Assembly: GCF_012489685.1 (NCBI RefSeq)
Contig: NC_080041.1
Location: 21,143,802-21,207,801, forward strand
DNA length: 64,000 bases
Direction of reading: 5' to 3'
From: Lotus japonicus
Taxonomy: Eukaryota > Streptophyta > Magnoliopsida > Fabales > Fabaceae
This document shows, piece after piece, positions 9,488-21,300 of this stretch. Within the stretch, counting starts at the first letter, position 1. Each line of letters opens with the position of its first letter. Under the pieces are notes generated by a model. It searched no databases and had not been told where the DNA came from. It was given only the letters and a program-made list of their open reading frames with translations. Made by a program: the position numbers and the translations under genes.

Positions 9488-12400
9488 TCATACTTCTTCA
9501 ACCTATGATGGGAAATCGTCATTAGTAAAACTTGTAACGTCAAAATATAAGACCAATAAAGGTCTAATGAGAAGAGGGTCAGAATAGAAAACCTGAGGGA
9601 GGCTCATTAACTCAAAAACAGCTTTCTTAGGCGTAAGTTCATTGTCAATAATACGAGCAACTGCTGTCAACACTGGCATCTTCACGTTATATTTCTGCGC
9701 CAAAGCAATCACAGCTCCAGCTGTGGAGACACCTTCTGCTACCTGCATATAGTAAGGATAAACATTTTTCAGTAACTCTGCCAATTGCAAGAGTTTCAGG
9801 TATGATTAGGAACACTAGGAAACTATTTAGATACCTGATTCATGGAATTAAGTATGTTCTCGAGCTTCTCGCCCGATCCGAGACGCACACCAACTGTTCT
9901 GTTTCTTGAAAGATTCACAAAGCATGTAAGCATTATGTCTCCAGTTCCTGACAGACCAGTTATCGTAGTTGGCTTTGCACCCATCTTCAAAAGATATTTG
10001 GAAGAAAGAGAGATAAGTTAAGGAAAATACGCATCAAATATTTGAAGGGGGAAAAGCGAATAAGACTTTATATGTCAAATGAAAATAAAAATAGAATGTG
10101 TGAGTGTACCAACAAAAACAAGACATCCAACCATTAAATCCATAGTTTAATCTTCTTCAGTACGAATATTTAGAAAAGAAAGGCGCCAGATTCTACAGTT
10201 TGCTAAGAGTTCTACGAATTTATTTAAGATTCTACAGTCAAATACCTTTGTTGCAAGCCATCGTATCTCTGAACAACCTTGCGAGACAAGAGCAGCCATA
10301 GAGTTGTTACCAAGATTCATGCCTACCACTATCCCTGCTGCTATTGCCAGCACATTCTTGAGTGCACCTGCTATTTCAACTCCTGTAACATCACTGGAGT
10401 CATCAGAGATTACAAAGCTGAACACTTGCACCAAAATCATTACATACAGTTATTTGAAATAAGAAGCCAGAGCATCATAAAATACAGGTGAAAGAGTAAA
10501 GCAAGCAGAAAAGACACACTTGTACGATAGAAGGCATAACACAGCTAAAAAGAAGTCATATACAATTAGCAAACAAAATTGAATTTCATTTATGAATCTA
10601 CTGAAGGTTATCTACCTTGATGTGCTTATTCTTAAATGACTTGAAGCTAGGAGCTGCTGAACTCTATTTGCCAATTTTTTGTCTTTTGATGCCACCACCA
10701 TCGCTATTTGAAAATGGAACCAAACAACATAAATGATTGGCTTTCAAGCGATCATGCATATAATTGAAGAAACAATCCAAAAGTGTAATTAGCAATGTTA
10801 ATGTTACCTGTGGGTAGCTTATTCATCAATTCGAGAGCAAACGAAGGCCCTGACAGTGCAACAAAAGGCTGCCGAGGATTTCGTAGTGCTTGAGGAATAA
10901 TTTGGGCCATCATCCTTAGTGTATTCAGCTCGAGGCCTTTACTGAGAGATATGAAAGGCAAACCTGGATCAACATAATCTGCAATGCTCTCGAGAAAAGT
11001 TGAGCTGAACTGCAAAGACAGAAACTAAGATTCAGACAGTGAAATCTTCGATGAGTGTCAAATGCTGAGGTTCATCACATGTATTTTATTTGATTGCAAA
11101 TGCTCAGACTTAATGAAGCATCAAATACTACTTCTGCTGCTACTAATATCCAAATATTAAAGGGGATAAGAAAAAATAAACAAATTCTAATGACCTGAAC
11201 AGGCACTGCATGAAGGCAGTAATCTGCATCACGCAAAGCAGATTTCGCATCTGTTGTTGCAACTACGTTTTCTGGCAGAGTGTGATCTGGGAAGTAATTA
11301 CTAACAGAAAAAAAAAAAACAGTCACGTAAGAGAAATGGTTGAAGAAATCAGATTATCACGACTCACAAGTTAACCAGTATGTAGATCATGAGGATAGAC
11401 AGAATGGTTACCTATTGCAGTGTCTCTCATTGATTGACAAGCAAACTTGAGGATCCCGAACAAGCATGTTGACTTCTAGCTGAGCCTTTCTATTTGCAAC
11501 ATGAGCAGCCATTGCGGTCCCAAACGACCCCCCTCCAAGCACAACTACCTTTTGCACAAGAAAGAATTTCACAATGCCACTCAAGCCACAACACAAACTG
11601 ACTAAACATCATATTACATCACCAACACTCAAATATAAAAGAATAAAAAGAGAACCTCTTTCAAATTAAGGTCAATAAATCATAAATTGTCAAACAACCA
11701 ATTACCCTTAAAGCTTAAGCTATTAGGTAAGGGCTATATGAACGGTTTTATATTATATTTCTAACATAAATAATACCACAAATCAAACAAACTCAAAACA
11801 ATGAGCCAAAAAAAAGGTTAAAATGGAGATTAAGCATTGCCACAAAAAAAACCAATAACCCAGGAAATAATGGTACCCCCAACTGCTTAACAAATTCATA
11901 ATTTATTATGCACATGCATATAATATTAATTGTTAAGTTTTTCTTATATAGTTGGAGTAAACAGTCAAATCACTCTCTCAAAGATACATGATCATCACAT
12001 TAATCTCCACATAATGAAAAATTACATTCATGGTCCTTGAATATACATTTAGCAAATAAATAAGTTCATGTTTGGAAACTCGTTAGAAATCCACGGTCAA
12101 GCCAGAATCACGGTGGACACGAGCAAAAGCTAAGGAAAATTACTTTTGTCCACCGCGATTTAGGCTTCACCATGGTTCTCAAAAAAGTTTCCAAACATGA
12201 CATAAAAGTAAGAAAGCAAGGACATTGAGGAACATAATGCAACCTTGTTGGTGCGTTCAAGCACGTCAGTGTTGGACTTAGAGCGCAATGATCTTGACCA
12301 CCGCACCAGTTTCTCCCAGGCGACCCTGACGACTCTGCGGCGGTCCCGGGTCGGGTCGATTTCGGGTTTTGCATCCGGGTCGGGGCTTTGGAGGGGAGGT

Positions 12401-12573
12401 GAAACAGTAGCATCATTTCGAGAACATGAAGGAGGGTGGATGCTACTGGGGGAACTGCGAAGGGTGAGAAAGGTGGGTTTTGAGGGGAATGGTTGAAGCT
12501 TTGAAGTGTTGTGAGTGTGAGGCTTTGAAGAGAGGAATGGGGTCGCCAATGATGCTTCCAACATTGCCGCCAT
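9488..12573 (-). CDS. SFD1/GLY1-like: Plastid NAD-dependent glycerol-3-phosphate dehydrogenase, 9 exons
   Basis: Reduces dihydroxyacetone phosphate to sn-glycerol 3-phosphate for plastid (prokaryotic-pathway) glycerolipid synthesis. The Arabidopsis homologue SFD1/GLY1 is also needed for systemic acquired resistance. Exons, minus strand: 12573-12244, 11548-11412, 11300-11195, 11009-10808, 10703-10616, 10393-10246, 9984-9835, 9742-9593, 9502-9488; all GT-AG and phase-consistent, about 441 residues. Residues 1 to about 80 are Ser/Thr/Pro-rich and fit a chloroplast transit peptide. The NAD-binding loop [10 protein letters not shown] starts exon 2, followed by [25 protein letters not shown] and, in the C-terminal domain, [15 protein letters not shown] and NRTVG. 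The last exon encodes only VEEV and the stop. An upstream in-frame ATG at 12636 would add 21 residues; 12573 (MAAMLEAS) looks more like a transit-peptide start. No disabling change is seen. Confidence 0.93.
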
Positions 12574-12710
12574 TGTCAAAGCTTGAGAAGCTGACACGCC
12601 CTTCCAGAGAGACAGATATTTGTGTGTTTCTTGCATGAAAAAAAATGAAATGCTTGAATTATCCTTTTCGAAGGGATTAAGGATTTAATATAGGGGGTTG
12701 TACTAATTAC

Positions 12711-13108
12711 TAAGAGCATCTCCAATGGTAAGAACTTATTTTGGGACTTAACTCAATTTTTGTGGCCCCAAATTGCCACATAGGATTTAAGACACCCATA
12801 AGGTCTTCATGCATATTTCACTCTAGTGGTTGAGATCTTATTTTACTTTTGACTGGACCCACAATACCCAATATATTTATATTATTTATTTCCCTCCCTA
12901 ATTTTCACTTTGGTTATGGTATTGAAGGAGAGAGAAAAAAATAATATTTTATTTAAGATCTCATATTTGAGAGTACCTGAGCTAAGGCACGGATCTTAGC
13001 TTTTGCTAAGATCTCATGCCATGTAGGATAGCTCCAATGGTGAGATCTAATAAGATCTAGATCTTATTTTAAGGTCTCAAAATAAGGACTCCATTGGAGA
13101 TGCTCTAA
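12711..13108. mobile_element. Tourist-like (PIF/Harbinger) MITE
   Basis: Terminal inverted repeats GAGCATCTCCAATGG (from 12714) and CCATTGGAGATGCTC (to 13105) are flanked by TAA on both sides (12711-12713 and 13106-13108), the 3-bp target duplication typical of PIF/Harbinger. The interior is non-coding, with subterminal AAGATCT-type repeats. It sits about 140 bp upstream of the dehydrogenase start codon and could lie in or near its promoter. Confidence 0.88.
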
Positions 13109-13319
13109 GACTCACTTTGATACTCTGTAGTCAAGGATATCTTTGTTGGTTGAAATTCATATATGTTTCATTAAATTATCAGGTTTCAATTTTAATTTCG
13201 TAGAACCTGTATTAATTTTAGCCTATAAAGGAGGGTAAAAAGAAACCCCCATGATTGTTTGGGTCATGGGTCGAGAGCCACTCGAACTATTTGTTAGGGT
13301 TCCATTTTAACCAAGCGGC

Positions 13320-14800
13320 GGAGCATTTGGGCAAGAGGAAGAAAATGCAGACGGCGACGATGAAGAGGTGAGCAATGGTGGCAAGTCGAGTCTGGGGAAG
13401 AAGAAAGGTGGTCCTAGCGAGGGTCATTGCGCAGACGGCGACGAAGTGGCGAGCGATGGCGTTAGATTGAGTCTAGGGAAGAAGAAAGGCGGTCCTTGAG
13501 AGGGTGATGGTGCAAACGACGGGGAAGTGGCGAGCGATGGCGACGGATCGAGTCCGGGGAAGAAGAAAGGTGGTCCTTACGAGGAGGGTGTTATGATGGG
13601 CGACGATGGTACTTGCGTTCGAAGCAAGGAGATAGACGAGCGACGAATTCTTCGAGGTGAATCGGTGTGTGGCGAAGAAGATATGGCTAAGAGGAAGGAA
13701 AAGGACGGTTTTTTTCAATCGATCTTCACCATATTTGTCGACGGTATCTCTAATTGCGTTGGTTATCATCACGTTCGTGGGCGCTTTACTCAATTTGGGA
13801 AGGTTTTTCTTCGGATTTATTAGATTTTCTTCGCAGGAGGTTGTTTCTCAAGCAATTAATCTCCTCAATGGCTTCTGCTTGGGTGAAACGTTCCTTTTGG
13901 TGGCTTTGATGAGATTCCCCTAACATGATTTTGATAATTTAGGAACAAATGGAAACAGAGATCAGAGACCGTCATAGCTTGTCGGGGTTTATGTTAGTAA
14001 CAAGACAATGGATGATCAGTGTGCAGTGCCCCCTTTTGAGGATGAAACAACAATGATAGCTGGTTTTTCTAGAGAGCACTCTACGCCTTTTTGCTTCCCT
14101 CCCACAATGCTTTTCCCAAAGATTGTTGGTGTTGGTTGTAGGTTCTTGAAGCTTGTAAATGATGTTGGTGTTGTTGTTATTCCCCTTGCTGCTACCCTTA
14201 GGGTTTTTTGTCATCCTGGGTTTGTGGAAGGGTTCTCTGCCTCTCCTCTAGAGTAAGCTTCGTGCATTTCTCTACCCTAGGATCAAGTGAAAACCCCTAC
14301 CCAATGGGAAGGCCCAAGAAAACCGAGAAAAGATGTAGAAAGAAGAATGAGTCGGTTGATAGCATCAGGGGGCTGAGTCAGTGAAGGAAGTTGTTGTGGA
14401 GGAGAGAGTTGATGGTGCTACCGGCGGAGCTGTTGGAACCTTATGGAGTTTTGACTAGGGCATGAAATGCACTGCTGATGGGGAAACGCTTATACATGAA
14501 ATATGATTGTCGTGATTCTGTAGCCTTCTTTCATATTGCATCCCAGATCAAGCTCGGAGGCCTTCTAAGGGTAGTAATGGGTGTGTTGTGGTTAGTGTTT
14601 GGCCTTTGGGGTTTTTTTAGGGGTGGTGGTGGGTGTTTCGTGATTTTGATTATGGGTTTTTTGGGCTTTTCCTGCCTGGTTTGTTGTTTTTTGACCCCTT
14701 TTTGACGAGGGATGTATATCTTTTTCAATATTATTCTCATTAATATATTTTTGCTTTCAAAAGAAAAAGAGTACTATTTTCCAATGTATCAAAAAAAAAA
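13320..14800 (+). pseudogene. Decayed LINE-type retroelement remnant with RRM-like segment
   Basis: The left part encodes an acidic repeat region (see 13347-13592) leading to an open stretch with the words FFQSIFTIFVDGI and QFGKVF, resembling the RNP2 half of an RNA-recognition motif; such RRM-containing ORF1-type proteins are common in legume non-LTR elements. The frame then breaks. The right end (14700-14790) reads like a LINE 3' terminus: GACGAGGGATGTATATC, TTCTCATTAATATATTTTTGCTTTC, then an A-rich tail. The middle (13930-14700) has several stops and no intact domain. Target duplication not found. The boundaries are approximate. Confidence 0.5.
13347..13592 (+). repeat. Three imperfect tandem units of 81-84 bp, once coding
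   Basis: Units start at 13347, 13431 and 13512. Each reads in one frame as an acidic stretch (ADGDEV, SDG) followed by a basic SLGKKKGGP motif, so the repeat length is a multiple of three and the frame is kept. Unit 2 has a stop right after its GGP. This points to a former acidic/basic low-complexity protein region that is no longer under selection. Confidence 0.7.
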
Positions 14801-16005
14801 GAGTACTGGAATAAAGTGTTAAAAGTGAGTGTTGGCGACATTTCTCTTTAATATGAATGCACTATCACACCGTAAAGAAAATACCCCATGATTGTTATTT
14901 TTTGTTTCAAACAGGATATCCACCACCAATAATAGTAATAATTCTCTCATTACGGGTGCTCGTACTAAGCGGTAAATGTTACGCCACGAAATGTGTTCTA
15001 TTCAAATTGGCTAGCATTGAACCTCAACCTCATTGATAATGGACGATGTTAGCAACCATCACGCCACACCTCGTAGTTTATTTCGTGATAGTTTAAAATG
15101 TCTCTTAATACTAAAATTTCGAATCTAATTGAGTTAGGCAAGGACCCTGTAAGGTTATAGGCTCGAGAGGTCATTTTGGAAGCTATAAAAAAGAGTAAAA
15201 AATCACAAGCAATGTGGTTAGGGTGAGGGTCTAGTCAAGGAAGTTTGCTCGGTGAATTACTTCGAAGGTGAGAATCAAAGATGAAACTTAAAACATGCTT
15301 TTATGATGATGGTTTGAGAAGGAGTAAAAAAGTACCATAATTGAAGCTTTAAGTCAATTCGAAGTCAAAGCCTATAAGACTCATAGAAATTTTTTTAGGA
15401 ACACTCATTTGAGTCTAAAGATTATTTCAAAATTGATGAAAATTTAAGTTCTTCAGATTAAGCCAAGACAACATTTTTCAAGGTTACTCAAAGTCGCATC
15501 CAGTTAAAAGCATTCGTTGTCAATGACACGTTGCCACGTCCAAGAGCACTTCCCAAATCCATAAGCATGCATCATCGATCCACAATCAAAAGCACTCAAA
15601 GACACATCAACTAGTGAGTGCAAGGTACATGTGAAAGGCACATGGTCCAACCTTAAATTCAAGCTTCATTGATAGGCCAAACGAATGGCATAGAAAGGCA
15701 ATTTTACCTTGTTTTACTTTCATTTGTAGGGTGAGAGCTGTAGTTACTTTACGAATAATAAAAATAACGCATTGTTATTCAAAAATATGAATGAACATCT
15801 TACTATCGAACAATCTAAAAACACCTATTGTTACGACACTGAGTGCTAAGAGTTACAACTAAATGAAGTCTCCCTTTGCCGGTGTCCTTTCTTTCAATTA
15901 ATGACATTTATTTCTTCATTTACTTTCTCAAGTTTTCTTAATCTTTCATTTTGTTAGCTTTAGCACTCTTTGTACGTTGATTTGAATGATTTCACTTGCT
16001 GGTTG
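14801..16005. other. Intergenic stretch, nothing recognised
   Basis: AT-rich sequence with no splice-consistent exon, RNA gene, or element with clear ends. The open frames here are short. Confidence 0.4.
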
Positions 16006-16009
16006 GAAT

Positions 16010-16145
16010 TTTTTTTTCAATAGAACAAGATTTTCATTGATGAAAAGGGCCTAGCCCAGAGAGTACAAGACATAACAATGGTCCTAAGAAAAGGCCCATA
16101 AACTCGAGAACCGAGTGGGGCAAAACAAACTCGAGAGAGGAAGGG
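16010..16145 (-). mobile_element. 5'-truncated LINE tail, minus strand
   Basis: A poly-T run (16010-16018) followed by CAATAGAACAAGATTTTCAT is, on the minus strand, a LINE 3' end: ...CTCTGGGCTAGGCCC, ...ATGAAAATCTTGTTCTATTG and then poly-A. It abuts the 5' end of the intact plus-strand LINE, so one inserted next to or into the other. No target duplication was found. Confidence 0.5.
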
Positions 16146-16437
16146 TTCCAAGTAAAGACTTTAGACCCACTCTGCTAGGGTTTAGCCCTCTTGTTTCTCC
16201 GCTCTAGGAGTTTGTTTCCTGTCCCGGGGAATTTCCAACCTTTCCACCTTTAATCTTAGATTTCCCTTCATCCTCTCTGCTACTCTCAACCTTAACTCAA
16301 AGAGTCACCCCACTTGCCTATCCACCCCATCCCCTCCCTCCCTTGTTCAGTTTGTTTCTCCCTGTCTCCAGGTCCAGCCTTCCTCTCTCTCCTCTCTCTC
16401 TCTCTTCCCCGCTACTTGTCTCTGCTCCCCCCCTTCC

Positions 16438-18375
16438 ATGGAGGTAGAAGAAGCGAATCCAGGCCATGAGCTAGAGGGGGCTACCCTCCAGCTGGACGCT
16501 AACCCGTTAGAAGGCCTTCAGGTGGCTGAGAAGACATTAGTAGGGAAAGTCATTGCTGACAAACCCCTCAACAGAAATGCGGTGAAAGACATCCTACCAA
16601 AGGCTTGGGGTCTGGAAAACGAATTTAAAGCAACCGACTTGGGTCTCAACCTTTTCATGTTCACTTTCAAGGACGGGGAGTCAGCCACTAGGGTCTATGA
16701 GGGAGGTCCTTGGAACGTCCTAGGCCATATGCTGAGCCTTCAGAACTGGGTCCCTGAGGTATCCATCTTTGAACTAAACTTCTCCACCATATCTTGCTGG
16801 ATCCAGTTACATGGGCTCCCGCTAGATTTCCTCTCAGTCACAAATGCTGCTAAGATAGCGGGCAACGTTGGGGTCGTTAGAGAAGTTGAGAACCCCTTTG
16901 TGAATGGCCATTTGCTTAGGACCTACATCCGAGTCAAGGTGAATCTAAATGTGAGCAAGCCTCTCTTGACAGGTTTTTGGATCCCAAGAAAACACCTCCC
17001 CAAACAATGGATCTTTGTAAAGTATGAGCGAATCCAAGATTTCTGCTTCAACTGCGGAATCATTGGGCATGATCACAAATCCTGTTCCATCCAAAGAGCC
17101 ATGGGAATCCTTGACCCAACCAAACCCCGTTACACGCAGGCGCTGAGTGTTACTCAACCCAAATCTCTATCGGCAATCTTTGCTGAAGGAAGCCACCGGA
17201 GACCCCCCGAGAAGCCTAGAGGAGGCGGTGATGACCTGGCAGCGGCCATGGGATACCCTGACATCCCCCAAAGCTCAGTTTCCCATCACAGGGTTGGTGA
17301 CATGAGAGACAAAGGCAGCGTATCAGGGGGAGGTCCCACCCATTTCCCCCCAAGTCAAATCCAGAATGAAAGGTCCCCTTTACCCCAAGCAGGGCATGCC
17401 CCTGGAGGAATGGTTTTTGAGAATCAGGGGCAAAGCGGTAACTCCTCAAGAGCTGAAAGTGACACGATCCCTCTGACCAATGCTTTACCTAGGAACTCGC
17501 ACTTGGGGCAGAGTAGGACAGCGCTAGAACTGGTCTCCTCCCATCAAGCAAGCCACCAATCACAAAAGGATCCTAGCAAAGAAATCTTCCTGTCAGAAGG
17601 GTCACAGACATTGCACATGATGAACTTTTCGCCTCGAATCTCAGCAATTGATAAACCAGGGAAGGACTACACCCGTTCAAAATGGACCCAACTTTCCCAA
17701 GAGGAAATGGTGAGAGAATTCTGTGGGCCGGGGTCAACTAGGGTAGACCTAAAGTCTAACTCGCTCCAACCTGGTCTGGGCCCAGAAACAATAGATCAGC
17801 TTGGTCTCTACAAAGAGGATATTGGGCTGAAAGAACCGGTCTTCCTGAAAGACTTCCCTAGCCCAATAAAGAATGGAACGAGCTCATTCACGATCCACCT
17901 CTCAGAGGGTCAAATAGAAAAGTGCAGGAACATGATAGGGCCCAAACTACACATGCCAAAGCGGAAACAAAAGGATAGGGCCCCCCCTTTTGAGCCCTAT
18001 GGCAAGACAAGCCCAAGAAGCAAGCTAAGGAATGACACAAGAGGCAAGACCCCAGATTACGTTTGGATACCCAGGGAAGGAAGGCAAAAATCCCAGCAAG
18101 ATCAACAATACTTTGTGGAATTTCCAAAGGATGACGAACAAGAATATGCTAACCTCTCGACACTACCTATTGAGCCTGAGCCACCTGAAGCCGTGTTAGA
18201 AAAATTATCTTTGAAAAGAGGAAGAGAATTCAACCTCCTCACATCTACAACAACTCAGGAGGAACAAACAGAGACTGCCAAACACATGAAGATGGTGCTA
18301 ACCCATGAAGGGACTCAATCCCACACTGAAGAGGCCGAGGAGGCGGGCCATAAACTGCCCCCAACTCTCCAATGA
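16438..18375 (+). CDS. LINE ORF1 (gag-like RNA-binding protein, DUF4283 plus zinc knuckle)
   Basis: 645 residues. Residues about 30-180 match the DUF4283 domain of plant LINE ORF1 proteins (words LVGKVIADKPLN, GGPWNVLGHMLSLQNW, WIQLHGLPLDF, GRxxR-like linker). A CCHC zinc knuckle CFNCGIIGHDHKSC starts near residue 203. The remaining 430 residues are low-complexity, Pro/Ser/Gln/charged and poorly conserved in this class. It is expected to bind the element RNA and form ribonucleoprotein particles in the cytoplasm. The ATG at 16438 has purine at +4 (ATGG) and follows a C/T-rich leader with no closer upstream in-frame ATG. The stop overlaps the ORF2 start (ATGA at 18372-18375). Confidence 0.88.
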   Translation: MEVEEANPGHELEGATLQLDANPLEGLQVAEKTLVGKVIADKPLNRNAVKDILPKAWGLENEFKATDLGLNLFMFTFKDGESATRVYEGGPWNVLGHMLSLQNWVPEVSIFELNFSTISCWIQLHGLPLDFLSVTNAAKIAGNVGVVREVENPFVNGHLLRTYIRVKVNLNVSKPLLTGFWIPRKHLPKQWIFVKYERIQDFCFNCGIIGHDHKSCSIQRAMGILDPTKPRYTQALSVTQPKSLSAIFAEGSHRRPPEKPRGGGDDLAAAMGYPDIPQSSVSHHRVGDMRDKGSVSGGGPTHFPPSQIQNERSPLPQAGHAPGGMVFENQGQSGNSSRAESDTIPLTNALPRNSHLGQSRTALELVSSHQASHQSQKDPSKEIFLSEGSQTLHMMNFSPRISAIDKPGKDYTRSKWTQLSQEEMVREFCGPGSTRVDLKSNSLQPGLGPETIDQLGLYKEDIGLKEPVFLKDFPSPIKNGTSSFTIHLSEGQIEKCRNMIGPKLHMPKRKQKDRAPPFEPYGKTSPRSKLRNDTRGKTPDYVWIPREGRQKSQQDQQYFVEFPKDDEQEYANLSTLPIEPEPPEAVLEKLSLKRGREFNLLTSTTTQEEQTETAKHMKMVLTHEGTQSHTEEAEEAGHKLPPTLQ

Positions 18376-21300
18376 TTTACATCAATTGGAACTGTAGGGG
18401 GGCCGCTTCACCGTCTACAGTAAGTGAGTTGAAGCATCTTTGTAAATACCATTCCCCCTCCCTCATCTTTCTCATGGAAACCAAGTTACAGAGCCAACGA
18501 ATAGAACGTTTAAAGGACAGACTTCAGTTTGATCACTGCCTTGCAATAGACTCCCAGGGTCTCTCAGGGGGGTTAGCGCTATTGTGGAAAAAGGAAATTG
18601 ATGTTGATGTCCTTGAATCATCCCAAAACTACATCCATGCCATTATCCACTCTAAAGAGGATGGTCAGAGCTGGTGCAACACCTTCTTCTATGGTAATCC
18701 AGTTTTCAGTGCCAGAAGGCTCCAATGGGCTGAACTCCAACAACTCCAAACTGACATGCATAGACCGTGGCTGTGCTCAGGGGACTTCAATGAGGTTCTC
18801 CATCCCCATGAAAAACAAGGTATAAGACCAGCAGATCCAGTAAGGATGCTACTTTTCAGAGATTTTCTGCGTGACACTGCATTGATGGATCTTGACATGA
18901 GTGGGTGCAAATTCACATGGCATGGAGGAGTTAGGCAAAATATCCAGATTAAGGAACGTATTGACCGTGTACTAGCAAACTGGGAATGGAGAAGGGTATT
19001 TCCCCATGCGGAATTCCTTGCAGTCCCCCCCATAAGCTCCGACCACTGCCCAATCATAATCTCTACCAACCCAAAAGGAAGCTCCCCGAGGCCTTTCAAG
19101 TACGAGGCCTACTGGGGGGATAGAGAAGACTGCAGGGATATTGTACGTGGAGGATGGCAAGGAGTAACCTCCTCAGAAGACTTTTGGGAAGAATTGGAGG
19201 AACGCATAAAGAAGAGCAGCCGTGACCTGAAAAACTGGAGCAAGGCAACTTTCAAGAAAGCAGATATAGAAGTCAGGAAAATAAAAAAGAAACTGGAACG
19301 ACTAACCAATTGTCCTTTCGATCAACAAGACACCAACGAGATGAGAAGGCTGCAAAAGGAGGTCAGGGATCTATGGCAACAAGAGGAAAAATTCTGGGGT
19401 CAGCGTTCAAGGGTCAAGTGGCTTCGTTGGGGCGATCGCAACTCAAAGTTTTTCCACGCCACCACTATCCAGAGAAGAAATCGAAACAGAATTCTCAAAA
19501 TTAAGGATGCCAATGGCAACTGGGTGGAGGGTACGGAAGACATACTGAAATCTGTAGAAAGTTTTTACACTGACCTCTTTTCTTTTTCAGGGCCCAGAGA
19601 CATAGAGCAAGCCACGAAGTTCATTCCTAAACTGGTGACCCCCCTCTGCAACGAAAGTATCGACACCCCAATCACAGAAGAAGAGGTCAAGGATGCTATC
19701 TATGCTCTTGGTGATCTCAAGGCTCCCGGACCGGACGGGCTCAATGGATTATTTTATAAGCAGCACTGGGGTGCAATCAAGAAAGAGGTGTGCGGGGCTG
19801 TGATCAAATTCTTCCAAGAGGGGCACATCCCACAATTCCTTAATGAAACTCTAGTGGCCCTTATTCCTAAGGTTGACAAACCAGAAAGTATCAATCAACT
19901 GAGACCGATTAGCTGCTGCAATTTCCTATACAAAATCATCACCAAAATTCTCGTCTCCAGACTCAAACCCCATATAAACAACCTAGTCACACAAGCCCAG
20001 AGCGCATTCATCAGTGGACGGCAGATCCAAGACAACATTCTTGTAGCCCACGAAATCTTCCACGCCTTGAAACAAGGGAAAAGTGCAGTCAAAGACTCCA
20101 TGGCGATCAAGCTTGACATGAGCAAAGCTTATGATCGCATGGAGTGGGATTTCATTGAGGCCACTTTAGAAGCCTTCGGGTTTAATGGGAAATGGATACA
20201 CAGAATCATGACATGCGTTAGAGGTGCGACCTTTACTTTCAAAATCAATGGGGAAACAAGCTCCAGGATCACCCCGGGACGTGGGCTAAGACAGGGGGAC
20301 CCCCTGTCCCCCTACCTCTTTGTCCTCTCGGCAGAAGCTCTCTCTTATATGCTCCACAATGCCCTACAACACAACAGGATTCAAGGTGTCAAGCTTGCCC
20401 CCAGAAGCCCAATCCTCACCCATATGCTATTTGCCGATGACGCTCTGCTTTTCGCCAAAGCTACAGAACATGAGTCCTATCAGCTGATCTCAGTGCTCAA
20501 CGACTTCACAGCTGCCTCAGGCCAAAGAATTAGTGTTGAGAAGTCAGGAGTTATTTTCAGCAGGAATACTAGCCCAAGGGTAAAGCCAATCATTGCCAAC
20601 ATTCTAAGGATGGGTATTTGGGACTCCCCTGGCAAATACCTGGGCCTCCCTGCAGAATGGGGTAGATCAAGAAACCAGACCTTGTATTGGTTAAAGCTGA
20701 GGGTGCTGGACAAGATGGAGGGATGGAAGGAAAAACTCCTAAACCAATCAGGTAAAGAAGTTTTAATCAAATCTGTTCTACAAGCTATCCCGTCATATGC
20801 CATGGCAATAATCAGGTTTCCAAAGAACTTCTGCCACTCCATCTCCTCCCATATTGCCCGCTTCTGGTGGCGCAGACCTGGACGCGAAAGAGGCATACAC
20901 TGGAAAGCCTGGAACTCAATCACCAGGGCTAAAGGCCGTGGCGGGCTAGGATTCAAAGACTTCTCAATTATGAACACATCCCTGCTGGCTAATCAGGCGT
21001 GGAGGGCCCTTAGAAACCCAGACTCCCTTTGGGTTCAAGTGCTTAAGGGTCTCTACTTCCCACAGGAGGACTTCCTGCATGCCTCGAGGACAAGAGGCTC
21101 CTCATGGGGTTGGAGAAGCTTGCTTCAGGGTAAGAACTTCCTCCTCAAGCATGGAAGATGGATGATAGGAAATGGGAAGAAGGTCAGAATTTGGGAAGAC
21201 AACTGGCTTGCCACTCAACTTCCCCCAAATCCAGAAGCTGCAACAAGGGGCACCACTGTCAATTCTCTCTTGTCCGAGGACCATCTTCAATGGAACCAGA

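Noticed and set aside
12574..12636. Alternative upstream start for the plastid dehydrogenase
   Set aside because: Possible, since it is in frame, but MAAMLEAS at 12573 looks more like a transit-peptide start. Kept only as an alternative.
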